From an uncultured Dysosmobacter sp. (GTDB taxonomy: Bacteria; Bacillota; Clostridia; Oscillospirales; Oscillospiraceae), in the NCBI GenBank assembly GCA_934565855.1, contig CAKTIO010000002.1, positions 186,001 to 250,000 on the forward strand: 64,000 bases of DNA, written 5' to 3'. The notes below the pieces were generated by a model that did not search any database, was not told where the DNA came from, and saw nothing but the letters and a program-made list of their open reading frames with translations. This document shows positions 46,354 to 56,278 of this stretch, in pieces (position 1 is the first letter of the stretch; every line of letters starts with the position of its first letter). The position numbers and the translations under genes were made by a program.

Positions 46354-46848
46354 ATGAATATCCCTTTGAATATTGACTGGCAGCAAATTCTGCTGCATCT
46401 GCTGAATTTCGTAATTCTGGCAGGCGGTCTGTATCTGCTGCTCTATAAGCCGGTGAAGGCGTTTATGGAAAAGCGGCAGAGCTATTATCAGGAGCAGGAT
46501 GCACAGGCGGAGAAGAAGCTGGCAGAAGCTGAAAAAACAAAGGCGGAGGTACAGCAGCGGTTGAAAAATGCCGATACCGCCGCGGCGGAAAAAATTGCCC
46601 AGGCGGAAAAGGCGGCAAATGACGCCATTCAACAGCAGTTGTCTGACGCCAGAGCGCAGGCGAACCAGATCATTGCCGACGCTCATACTGCCGCACAGAG
46701 AGAGCATGATAAGCTTCTTGCCGACGCCCAGAGAGAATTGAAGGAGCTGGCGGTGGCAGCCACGGAAAGGCTGGTGCTTCAATCTGTCGGCGATGCCTTT
46801 GATCAGTTCCTGAATGAAGCGGAGAGAGGTGAGTCCCATGAGGAGTGA
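46354..46848 (+). CDS. atpF: F-type ATP synthase subunit b
   Basis: Subunit b is the peripheral stalk. A single N-terminal membrane helix (LLNFVILAGGLYLLLY) is followed by a long Ala/Glu/Lys/Gln-rich coiled coil of about 120 residues. 164 residues is normal. It overlaps the next gene by 11 bp. No separate delta gene follows; the delta C-terminal domain is fused to alpha instead. Confidence 0.94.
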   Translation: MNIPLNIDWQQILLHLLNFVILAGGLYLLLYKPVKAFMEKRQSYYQEQDAQAEKKLAEAEKTKAEVQQRLKNADTAAAEKIAQAEKAANDAIQQQLSDARAQANQIIADAHTAAQREHDKLLADAQRELKELAVAATERLVLQSVGDAFDQFLNEAERGESHEE

Positions 46849-48601
46849 GGCGGCATTGGAAGCGGTACTGCACAGCACCGTGGAACCGACCGTGGAGCAA
46901 AGGACCCGCTTTGCAGACTTCCTGAAGAAAAAGTACCATAGGGAAATCACACTTAGCTGGGAAAGAGATCCTGCATTGGAAAACGGTTTTCGGCTGGAGG
47001 TTGGCGCAGACCTGTATGACTGGAGCTTGGAGGGGCGTCTACGCCAGTTCCGGGAACAGCTGGAACAGCTGAAGCCGACAGGCACATCTGTGATTCCGCT
47101 GATGCGGGAGGCTGTGCATAACTGGCAGCCGGCGGTAGCACCGGAAGAGGTTGGTAGTGTTCTGACAGTGGGGGATGAGATCGCTACGGTCAGTGGTCTG
47201 GAGCATGCCGTTTACGGTGAGATTTTACAGTTTTCCTCCGGCGTGAAGGGTATGGTACAGGATCTGCGTCCGGACCGTATTGGCTGTATCCTGTTCGGAA
47301 ACAGTGAGGATATTGAAGAGGGCAGCATTGTCCGCCGTACTGGAAAAACAGCTGGCGTTCCCGTGAGTGACGGTTACCTTGGAAGGGTTGTAAATGCATT
47401 GGGAGAGCCCATTGACGGCAAGGGTGATATTCCAGCGGAGGATTATCTGCCCATAGAATCTCCGGCACCCGGCATTATCGACCGTCAGCCTGTAAACCGT
47501 CCGATGGAGACCGGACTGCTTGCCATTGACTCCATGTTTCCCATTGGTCGCGGTCAGCGGGAATTGATCATTGGCGACCGTCAGACCGGAAAGACCGCCA
47601 TTGCGCTGGACACCATTCTCAACCAGAAGGGAAAGAATGTGGTCTGCATTTATGTTGCCATCGGACAGAAATCCAGCTCGGTAGCACAGCTGGTAGAAAA
47701 TTTGAAGCGCCGCGGCGCAATGGAATATTCCATTGTGGTAAATGCGCCTGCCAGTGCATCAGCGTCCCTGCAGTATGTTGCACCTTACGCTGGAACGGCT
47801 CTTGGAGAATATTTTATGCGCAAGGGACAAGATGTGCTGATCGTCTATGATGATCTGTCCAAGCATGCAGTGGCTTACCGGACACTGAGCCTGCTGTTGG
47901 AGCGCTCTCCTGGACGGGAGGCGTATCCGGGCGATGTGTTCTATCTGCATTCCCGGCTGCTGGAGCGCTCTGCCCATCTCTCTGATGAGCAGGGCGGCGG
48001 CAGCATGACGGCGCTGCCCATTGTGGAGACCCAAGCGGGTGATGTGTCTGCATATATCCCGACCAATATTATTTCTATCACCGATGGTCAGATCTTTTTG
48101 GAGAGCAATTTGTTCTTCTCCGGTCAGAGACCCGCTGTCAATGTCGGCTTGTCGGTTTCCCGCGTAGGCGGAGATGCCCAAACAAAGGCAATGAAAAAAG
48201 CCTCTGGTGCGCTGCGGCTGGATTTGGCACAGTACCGGGAAATGGAGGTTTTTACCCAGTTCTCCAGTGATTTGGATGAAACGACAAAGCGCCAGCTGGT
48301 CTATGGGCAAGGATTGATGCGTTTGCTGCGCCAACCCCAGTATCATCCGTATGCACAGCATCAGCAGGTCATTTTGCTGGTGGCGGCGCTAAATCATGTG
48401 ATGCAGACGGTGCCGCTGGCAAGCATGGATGATTTCCGCACACAGCTGCTGCAATATGTGGAGACACAAAATATGGTGCTGTGCCGGAAAGTGGATGAAA
48501 GCGGACAGATGAGCGATGACGACCGGGAGACGATTTTAAAATTGTCCAAGGATTTTCTGGCACAGTATCAGGGAACATCCGCGGAAAAGAACGGTGGTTG
48601 A
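46838..48601 (+). CDS. atpA: ATP synthase subunit alpha fused to a delta C-terminal domain
   Basis: Residues about 1-75 match the C-terminal domain of subunit delta (AtpH): EPTVEQRTRF, RDPALENGFRLEVGADLYDW, then SLEGRLRQFREQL. The rest is a full alpha subunit with Walker A GDRQTGKTA, beginning near SVIPLMREAVHNWQP. The delta N-terminal domain, which normally clamps alpha, is missing, so direct fusion could replace that contact while the delta C-domain still meets subunit b. The start ATG 46838 has GAGAGGTGAG before it; an in-frame ATG at 46814 is less likely. 587 residues compares with about 500 for plain alpha. Confidence 0.93.
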   Translation: MRSEAALEAVLHSTVEPTVEQRTRFADFLKKKYHREITLSWERDPALENGFRLEVGADLYDWSLEGRLRQFREQLEQLKPTGTSVIPLMREAVHNWQPAVAPEEVGSVLTVGDEIATVSGLEHAVYGEILQFSSGVKGMVQDLRPDRIGCILFGNSEDIEEGSIVRRTGKTAGVPVSDGYLGRVVNALGEPIDGKGDIPAEDYLPIESPAPGIIDRQPVNRPMETGLLAIDSMFPIGRGQRELIIGDRQTGKTAIALDTILNQKGKNVVCIYVAIGQKSSSVAQLVENLKRRGAMEYSIVVNAPASASASLQYVAPYAGTALGEYFMRKGQDVLIVYDDLSKHAVAYRTLSLLLERSPGREAYPGDVFYLHSRLLERSAHLSDEQGGGSMTALPIVETQAGDVSAYIPTNIISITDGQIFLESNLFFSGQRPAVNVGLSVSRVGGDAQTKAMKKASGALRLDLAQYREMEVFTQFSSDLDETTKRQLVYGQGLMRLLRQPQYHPYAQHQQVILLVAALNHVMQTVPLASMDDFRTQLLQYVETQNMVLCRKVDESGQMSDDDRETILKLSKDFLAQYQGTSAEKNGG

Positions 48602-48602
48602 G

Positions 48603-50909
<2,307 letters not shown>

Positions 50910-50910
<1 letters not shown>

Positions 50911-51326
50911 TGAGCGCTTTTCATGCACGGATTCTCGCCTCGGATACTTCGTTTTTTGACGGCTCCTGCGAATTCATGGTTGTCCCCTGCGCAGATGGCA
51001 CCTTAGGAATTCTGGCGCATCACAGCAATATGATTGCCGCTGTAGTACCGGGAGAACTGCGCTTTCAACCGGAAGGCGGTGAACTGCGGACAGCTGCAGT
51101 GTCTGCCGGATTGGTCAAGATCGAAGAGGGAGAGGTTCTGCTTCTAGTGGATACGGCAGAGCGTCCAGAGGATATTGATGCAAACCGGGCAAAACGCGCA
51201 GCGGATGCTGCCAAGGAAGAGCTTTTGCAAAAGAAAAGTATCCGGGAATATAAGAGCGCGCAGGCAAATCTGGCACGGGCGCTCAGCCGTCTGCGGGTTA
51301 AGGAGCATTGGAGCGGATCCGATTGA
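50910..51326 (+). CDS. atpC: F-type ATP synthase subunit epsilon
   Basis: This is the regulatory rotor subunit. The N-terminal beta sandwich contains DGTLGILAHHSNMIAAV (the GxxGxLxxH pattern), and the C-terminal two-helix arm is Ala/Lys-rich. 138 residues is normal. Its ATG overlaps the beta stop (TGATG). It completes the synthase; no atpI or separate atpH is present. Confidence 0.94.
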
Positions 51327-51358
51327 CGGTACAGACAAGAAAATTGAAGAAGTGATTG

Positions 51359-52042
51359 ATGGTGTATGTTCACAAACGTCATGGGCAGATGTCAGAATCT
51401 TTGCTAACGGCTGCTTTTATTATTCTTTCTGGCGGCTTACAGGATGCTTATACCTATCTTTGCCGGGGAAAGGTGTTCGCAAATGCCCAAACCGGAAACA
51501 TTGTGCTGTTCAGCGCATATCTCTTTGGGGGGAGCTGGACACGCTGTGTCCGTTATCTCATTCCAGTGCTTTCGTTCATGCTTGGAATTTTCGCGGCGGA
51601 ATGTGTCCACCGCCGTTATAAGCATATGGAAAAAGTGCATTGGCGGCAGTTGATCATTTTGGCGGAAATCATTCTGCTTTTTCTGGTAGGCTTTCTTCCG
51701 CAGAACATGAATACCTTTGCCAATGCGGTGGTGTCCTTTGTCTGTGCTATGCAGGTGCAGACCTTTCGTAAGGTACGGGGACATGCGTATGCCAGCACAA
51801 TGTGTATTGGTAATATGCGCAGTGGCACGGAAGCATTGTGCGTTTACTTTCATACCCATGACCATGAGGTGTTGTATAAGGCACTGACCTATTTCGGCGT
51901 CATTGGACTGTTTGCCGTGGGGGCGGGAGTTGGCGCATTGCTGACAGGACGGTTTGCCGAACGCGGTATATGGGTTTCCTGCATATTGCTGGTAGTCAGC
52001 TTTTTGATTATGTTTATCCATGAGGAGGAAGAAAAGAAGTGA
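51359..52042 (+). CDS. YoaK/DUF1275 family membrane protein
   Basis: This is a 227-residue membrane protein of the DUF1275 (YoaK) family, with about six hydrophobic segments. The signature GGLQDAYTYLCRGKVFANAQTGN near the start (about 26-48) and the inner repeat-like TMCIGNMRSGTEAL are typical. The function is unknown. It follows atpC by 32 bp with only a weak ribosome-binding site, probably in the same transcript. It overlaps the next gene by 4 bp. Confidence 0.88.
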   Translation: MVYVHKRHGQMSESLLTAAFIILSGGLQDAYTYLCRGKVFANAQTGNIVLFSAYLFGGSWTRCVRYLIPVLSFMLGIFAAECVHRRYKHMEKVHWRQLIILAEIILLFLVGFLPQNMNTFANAVVSFVCAMQVQTFRKVRGHAYASTMCIGNMRSGTEALCVYFHTHDHEVLYKALTYFGVIGLFAVGAGVGALLTGRFAERGIWVSCILLVVSFLIMFIHEEEEKK

Positions 52043-52470
52043 GCTGTTTTTTGCCGCCCATCGGAGATATGGATGCTTATGCCGCCAATAATCCCTTTAT
52101 GGCATACAATCATATTCATCTTGTTACCATTGATATGGATGAGAAAGGGGAGTATCGGGCAAAGGCTTGCGTGGAGCTGCGTCCGGAATCTAAAAACCTG
52201 CATGGAGCTGTTCATGGCGGATTACTTTACGGTCTGGCAGACTGTGCGGCAGGGGCTGCTGCCCGCTGTGATGGCAATGACTATGTGACTCAAAGCGCAC
52301 ATATTGATTTTCTCCGCAATACCACATATGGAAAAGTTACCGCACGGGCTGCAGTAGTCCGGCGGGGGCGGCATGTCGTGGTTTTGCATGTAGAGATTTA
52401 CGATGAGGAAAACATGCTTCTTGCTGATTGTGCGGTGGATATGATGCGCATAGAGAAAAAAGAGAAATAG
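52039..52470 (+). CDS. PaaI-type hotdog thioesterase
   Basis: This is a 143-residue hotdog thioesterase of the PaaI/4-hydroxybenzoyl-CoA thioesterase family. NLHGAVHGGLLYGLADCAAG is the conserved active-site helix and QSAHIDFLRNT the central strand. GTG 52039 is taken as the start, because GAGGAGG lies 10 or so bases upstream inside the DUF1275 gene; ATG 52069 would lack that site. It is the last gene of the purA-atp unit. The acyl-CoA substrate is unknown. Confidence 0.88.
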   Translation: MSCFLPPIGDMDAYAANNPFMAYNHIHLVTIDMDEKGEYRAKACVELRPESKNLHGAVHGGLLYGLADCAAGAAARCDGNDYVTQSAHIDFLRNTTYGKVTARAAVVRRGRHVVVLHVEIYDEENMLLADCAVDMMRIEKKEK

Positions 52471-52479
52471 AAAAATCAA

Positions 52480-52520
52480 AAGGAAGCTGTTCCAATTTAT
52501 CGGAATAGCTTCCTTCTTTA
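52480..52520. terminator. Bidirectional terminator between the thioesterase and recombinase genes
   Basis: AAGGAAGCTGTTCC (52480-52493) pairs with GGAATAGCTTCCTT (52502-52515) with one G-U pair, flanked by A-rich and T-rich stretches. It separates the atp unit from the convergent recombinase. Confidence 0.88.
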
Positions 52521-52522
52521 TT

Positions 52523-54079
52523 TCAGAAGTTCCAGTGAATCTCGATAGGGACGTTCTGTGTTCCGGGAATTCTTTTTCCAACTGTGATATAGTCAATTAG
52601 AATTTCTACTATCTCGCGAGTCAAGTGATCTACATGAGTGTAATGCTGTATAATTTCTTTTTGCTGGTCGCCTGTAAGTATTTGTGTTGCCAGTTCATTT
52701 AAGTTTCGATCGGTATCTTTGATTTGATTTTCTATGCGTTTTCGTTCTGCTGAAAAGTCATTTGCTATGGAATGATAGTCTTCCTCACTGACAATTCCTT
52801 TTACTTTATCCATGTATAAAATGCGCAGATAGGAGTGATTGCTCTCCAACTGCTTTTGAAGTATCGTTTTAGCTTTTTGCCAATTTTCTCTTTGTTGCTC
52901 CACATTTCGATTGAACTCTACGTTGCGTTCTAATTCTCTTTCATCCAAGTAACATTGCGAAAATTTGTTTAGCTCCTCAATTACGATTTTTTCCAGTTTA
53001 TCGACTGCAATGAAGGATCCAATACAGGCGTCCTTTGCCACATGTCGGTTGGAACATTGCAGGTAGTGTTTTTCATGGCTTTTTGATGAACGCATGATAT
53101 AGCCGCAGTTGGCGCAGCGTACCTTTTTAGCAAATAGCCCTATGGTTCCAATGTTAAATGGCTTTGATCGAGATGCGATAAGGGTCTGTACCCGCTCCCA
53201 AAGATTACGGTCAATAATGGCTTCATGAGTATTTTCGACACGATACCAGTCGCTTTGGGGGCGTGGTTTGTTCTGCTTGGTTTTGTAAGAAATGCTGCCA
53301 TATTTACCTTGTATCATATTCCCTATGTAAATCTCGTTGGTTAGCATATCGGAAATTGAAAAATATTTCCACAGGGTACTGTTTTTCCGCCTTGGCTGTT
53401 GGTATCGAAGACCGTGAAGACGTTTATATTCCGTTGGATTTGGAATACCGCGGTCATTCAGCATTCGAGCGATCATTGTTTTCCCGTATCCTTGGGAAAA
53501 GAGAGTAAATATTTCTCGCACTACGGCGGCAGCCTCTTCATCAACTATGAGATGTCCTTGCTTTTCCGGATCTTTTTTATAACCATAAAGTGCAAAAGCA
53601 CCGATATGAAATCCATTTTTGCGGCGGTTAGTCAACACGGCACGGATGTTTTCAGACATATCTTCCAGATACCATTCGTTGACCAGACCGTTGATTTGAC
53701 GGGATTTTTTGTTGCCTTTGTTTGCCGTGTCTGCGTTGTCTACCAGACTGATAAAACGGATGCCCCAGACAGGAAATAGCCCGTTTATGTATTTTTCTAC
53801 CAGTTCTAATTCGCGTGTGAAACGGGATTGACTCTTGCAGAGAATAATATCGAACTTATGTGTTTGGGCATCGTCTAATAAGCGCTTAAATTCTGGGCGG
53901 TTTCGGTCAGAGCCTGTGTAATTGTCATCACTGTAAATGTTATATACTTCCCAGTTTTGCTGAATAGAATATTCCAGAAGCATAGACTTTTGATTTTGGA
54001 TGCTGTTACTATCATCTAATTCACTTTTTTTGTTACGGTCTTCTTCTGACAATCGGCAGTAAATCGCAGCCTTTTTCAC
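52523..54079 (-). CDS. Large serine recombinase of the cotJC element
   Basis: This is a 518-residue site-specific recombinase. The resolvase/invertase catalytic domain (about 1-150) has nucleophile S11 (CRLSEED) with R9, R86 and R89. A recombinase domain (about 160-285), a zinc ribbon with C322, C325, C342 and C352, and a coiled-coil stretch (about 385-470) follow, as in phage integrases, TndX and skin/SP-beta recombinases. It starts with GTG 54079 after TAGGAGG. It lies 0.4 kb inside one attachment site and reads in the same direction as cotJC. Its DNA is more AT-rich than the flanking genes. It is the obvious candidate to excise the element. Confidence 0.94.
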   Translation of the reverse strand: MKKAAIYCRLSEEDRNKKSELDDSNSIQNQKSMLLEYSIQQNWEVYNIYSDDNYTGSDRNRPEFKRLLDDAQTHKFDIILCKSQSRFTRELELVEKYINGLFPVWGIRFISLVDNADTANKGNKKSRQINGLVNEWYLEDMSENIRAVLTNRRKNGFHIGAFALYGYKKDPEKQGHLIVDEEAAAVVREIFTLFSQGYGKTMIARMLNDRGIPNPTEYKRLHGLRYQQPRRKNSTLWKYFSISDMLTNEIYIGNMIQGKYGSISYKTKQNKPRPQSDWYRVENTHEAIIDRNLWERVQTLIASRSKPFNIGTIGLFAKKVRCANCGYIMRSSKSHEKHYLQCSNRHVAKDACIGSFIAVDKLEKIVIEELNKFSQCYLDERELERNVEFNRNVEQQRENWQKAKTILQKQLESNHSYLRILYMDKVKGIVSEEDYHSIANDFSAERKRIENQIKDTDRNLNELATQILTGDQQKEIIQHYTHVDHLTREIVEILIDYITVGKRIPGTQNVPIEIHWNF

Positions 54080-54114
54080 TTACACAGCCTCCTATCAAAC
54101 TTTCACAGGGATAT

Positions 54115-54156
54115 AAAAAATCCGCTTTCATCGCAGTCTGAACGCGATGAAAACGG
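54115..54156 (-). terminator. Hairpin-terminator between the 44-codon ORF and the recombinase gene
   Basis: On the minus strand CCGTTTTCATCGC (54156-54144) pairs with GCGATGAAAGCGG (54134-54122), one mismatch, followed by TTTTTT. Only 35 bp remain before the recombinase start, too little for another promoter. Recombinase expression therefore probably needs read-through or antitermination. Confidence 0.82.
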
Positions 54157-54183
54157 GGTTTATGTATTTGCACCAATATCTGA

Positions 54184-54318
54184 TTATTTAATACCAAATA
54201 GGATTGCTTTAGAACGTTCCAACTGATTGATCAGTTGAATCCAGATGTTTGTGTAATTCTGAACGGTCGTATGGTTTTCACCGCTTTTAAAATAGTTCTT
54301 GCAGGTAGAGTCGCTCAT
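54184..54318 (-). CDS. Small 44-residue ORF beside the recombinase, possible directionality factor
   Basis: The ORF encodes MSDSTCKNYFKSGENHTTVQ, then NYTNIWIQLINQLERSKAIL and FGIK. GAGGAGG lies 9-10 bases before the ATG, strong support for translation. It sits between attR and the serine recombinase, in the same direction. I do not recognise the family. By position it could be the recombination directionality factor, as SprB is for SP-beta, or a leader peptide coupled to the following terminator. CATATTTTA at 54341-54333 resembles a sigma-K -10, but it lies very close to the ribosome-binding site. Confidence 0.7.
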   Translation of the reverse strand: MSDSTCKNYFKSGENHTTVQNYTNIWIQLINQLERSKAILFGIK

Positions 54319-54448
54319 CAAATAATTCCTCCTCGATTTAAAATATGCTGGGATTAAGTAGAGTAGAAGAAAAATTATTTGGAATAAACTGAAAATAATT
54401 GCAGAGTTTTATAGATTATCATTTTATTATTGAAAGAGCGGTTATTAT

Positions 54449-54478
54449 ATGTTGTCCTTACATGATCGCAGCATCTGC
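54449..54478. repeat. Attachment site attR: 25-bp arm plus core TCTGC
   Basis: The arm 54449-54473 begins ATGTTGTCC and ends GATCGCAGCA; core TCTGC is at 54474-54478. The arm is the inverted match of 35125-35149 with two mismatches. It introduces the premature stop (TAA, 54460-54458) into the 5' part of cotJC. Confidence 0.88.
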
Positions 54479-54880
54479 AGCCAAGTCCTCTGTAAGGTCC
54501 GCGATCGTGTCGCCAGTGACCTGCATAGTCGCAGCGGACCACGGATAGCCCGAAGCGAACTGTGGAAATACCCCCGTCGTGTGATCAACAAAGTAGCTGT
54601 CAAATCCGGATTCTTTAATTTGATCTTCTGTGAGATTTCTTGTCAGTTGATGGACAATGGTTCCGACCATCTCTAAATGTCCCAGTTCCTCTGTGCCGAT
54701 ATCGGTTAGCAGCCCTTTCAGTTCCGGATAGGGCATGGAGTAACGCTGGGACAAATACCGCAGGGAAGCGCCAAGTTCGCCGTCCGGTCCGCCATACTGT
54801 GTAATGATCAGTGCTGCCAATTTTGGATTTGGCGTTTTGATGTTGACCGGATATTGAAGCTTTTTTTCATAGACAAACAT
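54458..54880 (-). pseudogene. cotJC: 5' part of split cotJC (Mn-catalase-like spore coat protein)
   Basis: The frame encodes residues 1-135 of CotJC plus five codons (DAAIM) from the attachment arm before a stop. CotJC is a manganese-catalase-like protein of the inner spore coat. Expected metal ligands E35 (GPDGELG), E65 and H68 (TEELGHLE) are present, but the fourth and fifth lie in the distant 3' part. Joining at TC restores E136 and, in the other half, H169. The spacings 35/65/68/136/169 follow the Mn-catalase pattern. The frame starts directly in the cotJAB stop region with a good ribosome-binding site (GGGAGGTCGCGC). As it stands, the product cannot form the dimetal site. Confidence 0.92.
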
Positions 54881-55335
54881 TAAGCGCGACCTCCCTCATC
54901 CCACGGCCATGGGTCTTTTAACCACGAAAAGCTTCCATCAGCAGTCAAGTCTGTTTGCTGCAAGGGACCGTATTCCTTCTCATATTTTGCGCGCCCTTCG
55001 TTTGCCAGTTGGACATATGACCAGTACAGCTCTAATGCTTCCTGGTCTTCTGGATGTGTTGTTAAATATAATCCCAGTTCATCGACTGCAAAGTCAAGCG
55101 CCATCAATTCGGCAAGGGCTGTGTTGGGAAGTTTTCCTTTTGCAGTCATCGCAGCACGAAAGGGCAGATTCAAACCGGGAAACAGCGTTCCATTTTCCAA
55201 CGCTTCATTGCGCTGGTATCTGGCTGGTTGATTTTCCTGCATGGGAACATAGGGAAATGCAAGCGGAGCACAGGTCCCGGGTAGGGAACCATTATTTGTT
55301 CCGCAGGCTTTCTCATTTGGCTTACCCTGTTGCAA
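54880..55335 (-). CDS. cotJB: Fused CotJA-CotJB spore coat protein
   Basis: One 151-residue frame carries both small CotJ proteins. Residues about 20-62 match CotJA (LAFPYVPMQ...GTLFPGLNLPF). Residues about 70-148 match CotJB (ALAELMALDFAVDELGLYL, QEALELYWSYVQLANEGR, SWLKDPWPW). In Bacillus these are separate genes ahead of cotJC. The start is TTG 55335 with AAGGAGG 8 bases upstream. The gene overlaps cotJC by one base. It should be expressed in the mother cell during sporulation. Confidence 0.88.
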   Translation of the reverse strand: MQQGKPNEKACGTNNGSLPGTCAPLAFPYVPMQENQPARYQRNEALENGTLFPGLNLPFRAAMTAKGKLPNTALAELMALDFAVDELGLYLTTHPEDQEALELYWSYVQLANEGRAKYEKEYGPLQQTDLTADGSFSWLKDPWPWDEGGRA

Positions 55336-55482
55336 ATGAAGCTCCTCCTTTGATGAATCATTGCAAAAAATTCAATCTTACAGATCACTGATTCAATGCT
55401 CTGCAACACATTTTATGCAAAAAACGGAGGATCGGGAACAGCACTTGAATCAATGACTGTACTCGGATATAATAAAAATTAG

Positions 55483-55512
55483 GGAATATTGAATGCGAAA
55501 GAAATCATACCC
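55483..55512 (+). promoter_or_regulatory. Candidate forespore-type (sigma-G/F) promoter of cwlD
   Basis: GGAATA (55483-55488), 17 nt, CATACCC (55506-55512) resembles the sigma-G pattern tGAATA / CATAcTA (most bases match). It lies 19 bp before cwlD, a gene under sporulation sigma factors in Bacillus. Confidence 0.45.
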
Positions 55513-55531
55513 TTAAAAAAGGGGTGATGGA

Positions 55532-56278
55532 ATGATATTGGTGTTGCGAAAAAAATGTCTGGCTTCCTTGGCGGCGTGTTGTACACTCGGAATTACTTTT
55601 ATGAGTGTTCTGTATGAAGCGCAGCCAGTAGCAGTATCGTCTTCTGTCAAAGCACCGGAACAGCGAACTGTTTATGTCATTGATGCCGGGCACGGTGGGG
55701 AGGACGGCGGCGCCGTTGCAGCAGATGGAACGATAGAAAGCAGTATCAATCTGGATATTGCTATTCGTTTGAATGATTTGCTGCAATTTTGTGGGCAAGA
55801 ATGTACTATGATACGAACAGAGGACCGGGCATTGTACTCTGATGGTGCGGTATCCCTGCGGGAAAAGAAAGCGTCTGATTTGAAAAACAGGGTACAACTG
55901 GTAAATCAATATCCCAAGGCAGTGTTAATTAGTATTCACCAAAATTATCTGGAATCAAACAGGACTGTGCATGGTGCGCAGGCGTTCTGTAACGCCGCAG
56001 AGCAGGCGGATGTATTAGCAAAACATGTGCAGTCTGCTTTGAATCAGACAATCAACGCGGAGCATCCGAAAGAAAGTAAACGAATTTCAGATTCGATTTA
56101 TATTATGAAGAATGTAACTGTCCCAGCTGTCTTGATCGAATGCGGGTTTCTATCCAATGCAGAGGAAACTCAGTTATTAAAACAGGCGGCTTATCAGAAA
56201 AAAATGGCGGCTGTTATCACGGCGGGAATTTTGCAGAATGAATCCTATTCAACTGCGGGAGGAGACCCTATTTTATGA
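55532..56278 (+). CDS. cwlD: N-acetylmuramoyl-L-alanine amidase CwlD
   Basis: CwlD is the zinc amidase that, during spore formation, removes stem peptides so that muramic-delta-lactam can form in the cortex. An N-terminal hydrophobic signal/anchor (about 9-28) is followed by the Amidase_3 domain: IDAGHGGEDGG (zinc H54), E69, SIHQNYLE (zinc His), and ECGFLSN (catalytic Glu). 248 residues is typical. AAAAGGGGTG precedes the ATG. Its stop overlaps radA as ATGA. Confidence 0.93.
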   Translation: MILVLRKKCLASLAACCTLGITFMSVLYEAQPVAVSSSVKAPEQRTVYVIDAGHGGEDGGAVAADGTIESSINLDIAIRLNDLLQFCGQECTMIRTEDRALYSDGAVSLREKKASDLKNRVQLVNQYPKAVLISIHQNYLESNRTVHGAQAFCNAAEQADVLAKHVQSALNQTINAEHPKESKRISDSIYIMKNVTVPAVLIECGFLSNAEETQLLKQAAYQKKMAAVITAGILQNESYSTAGGDPIL

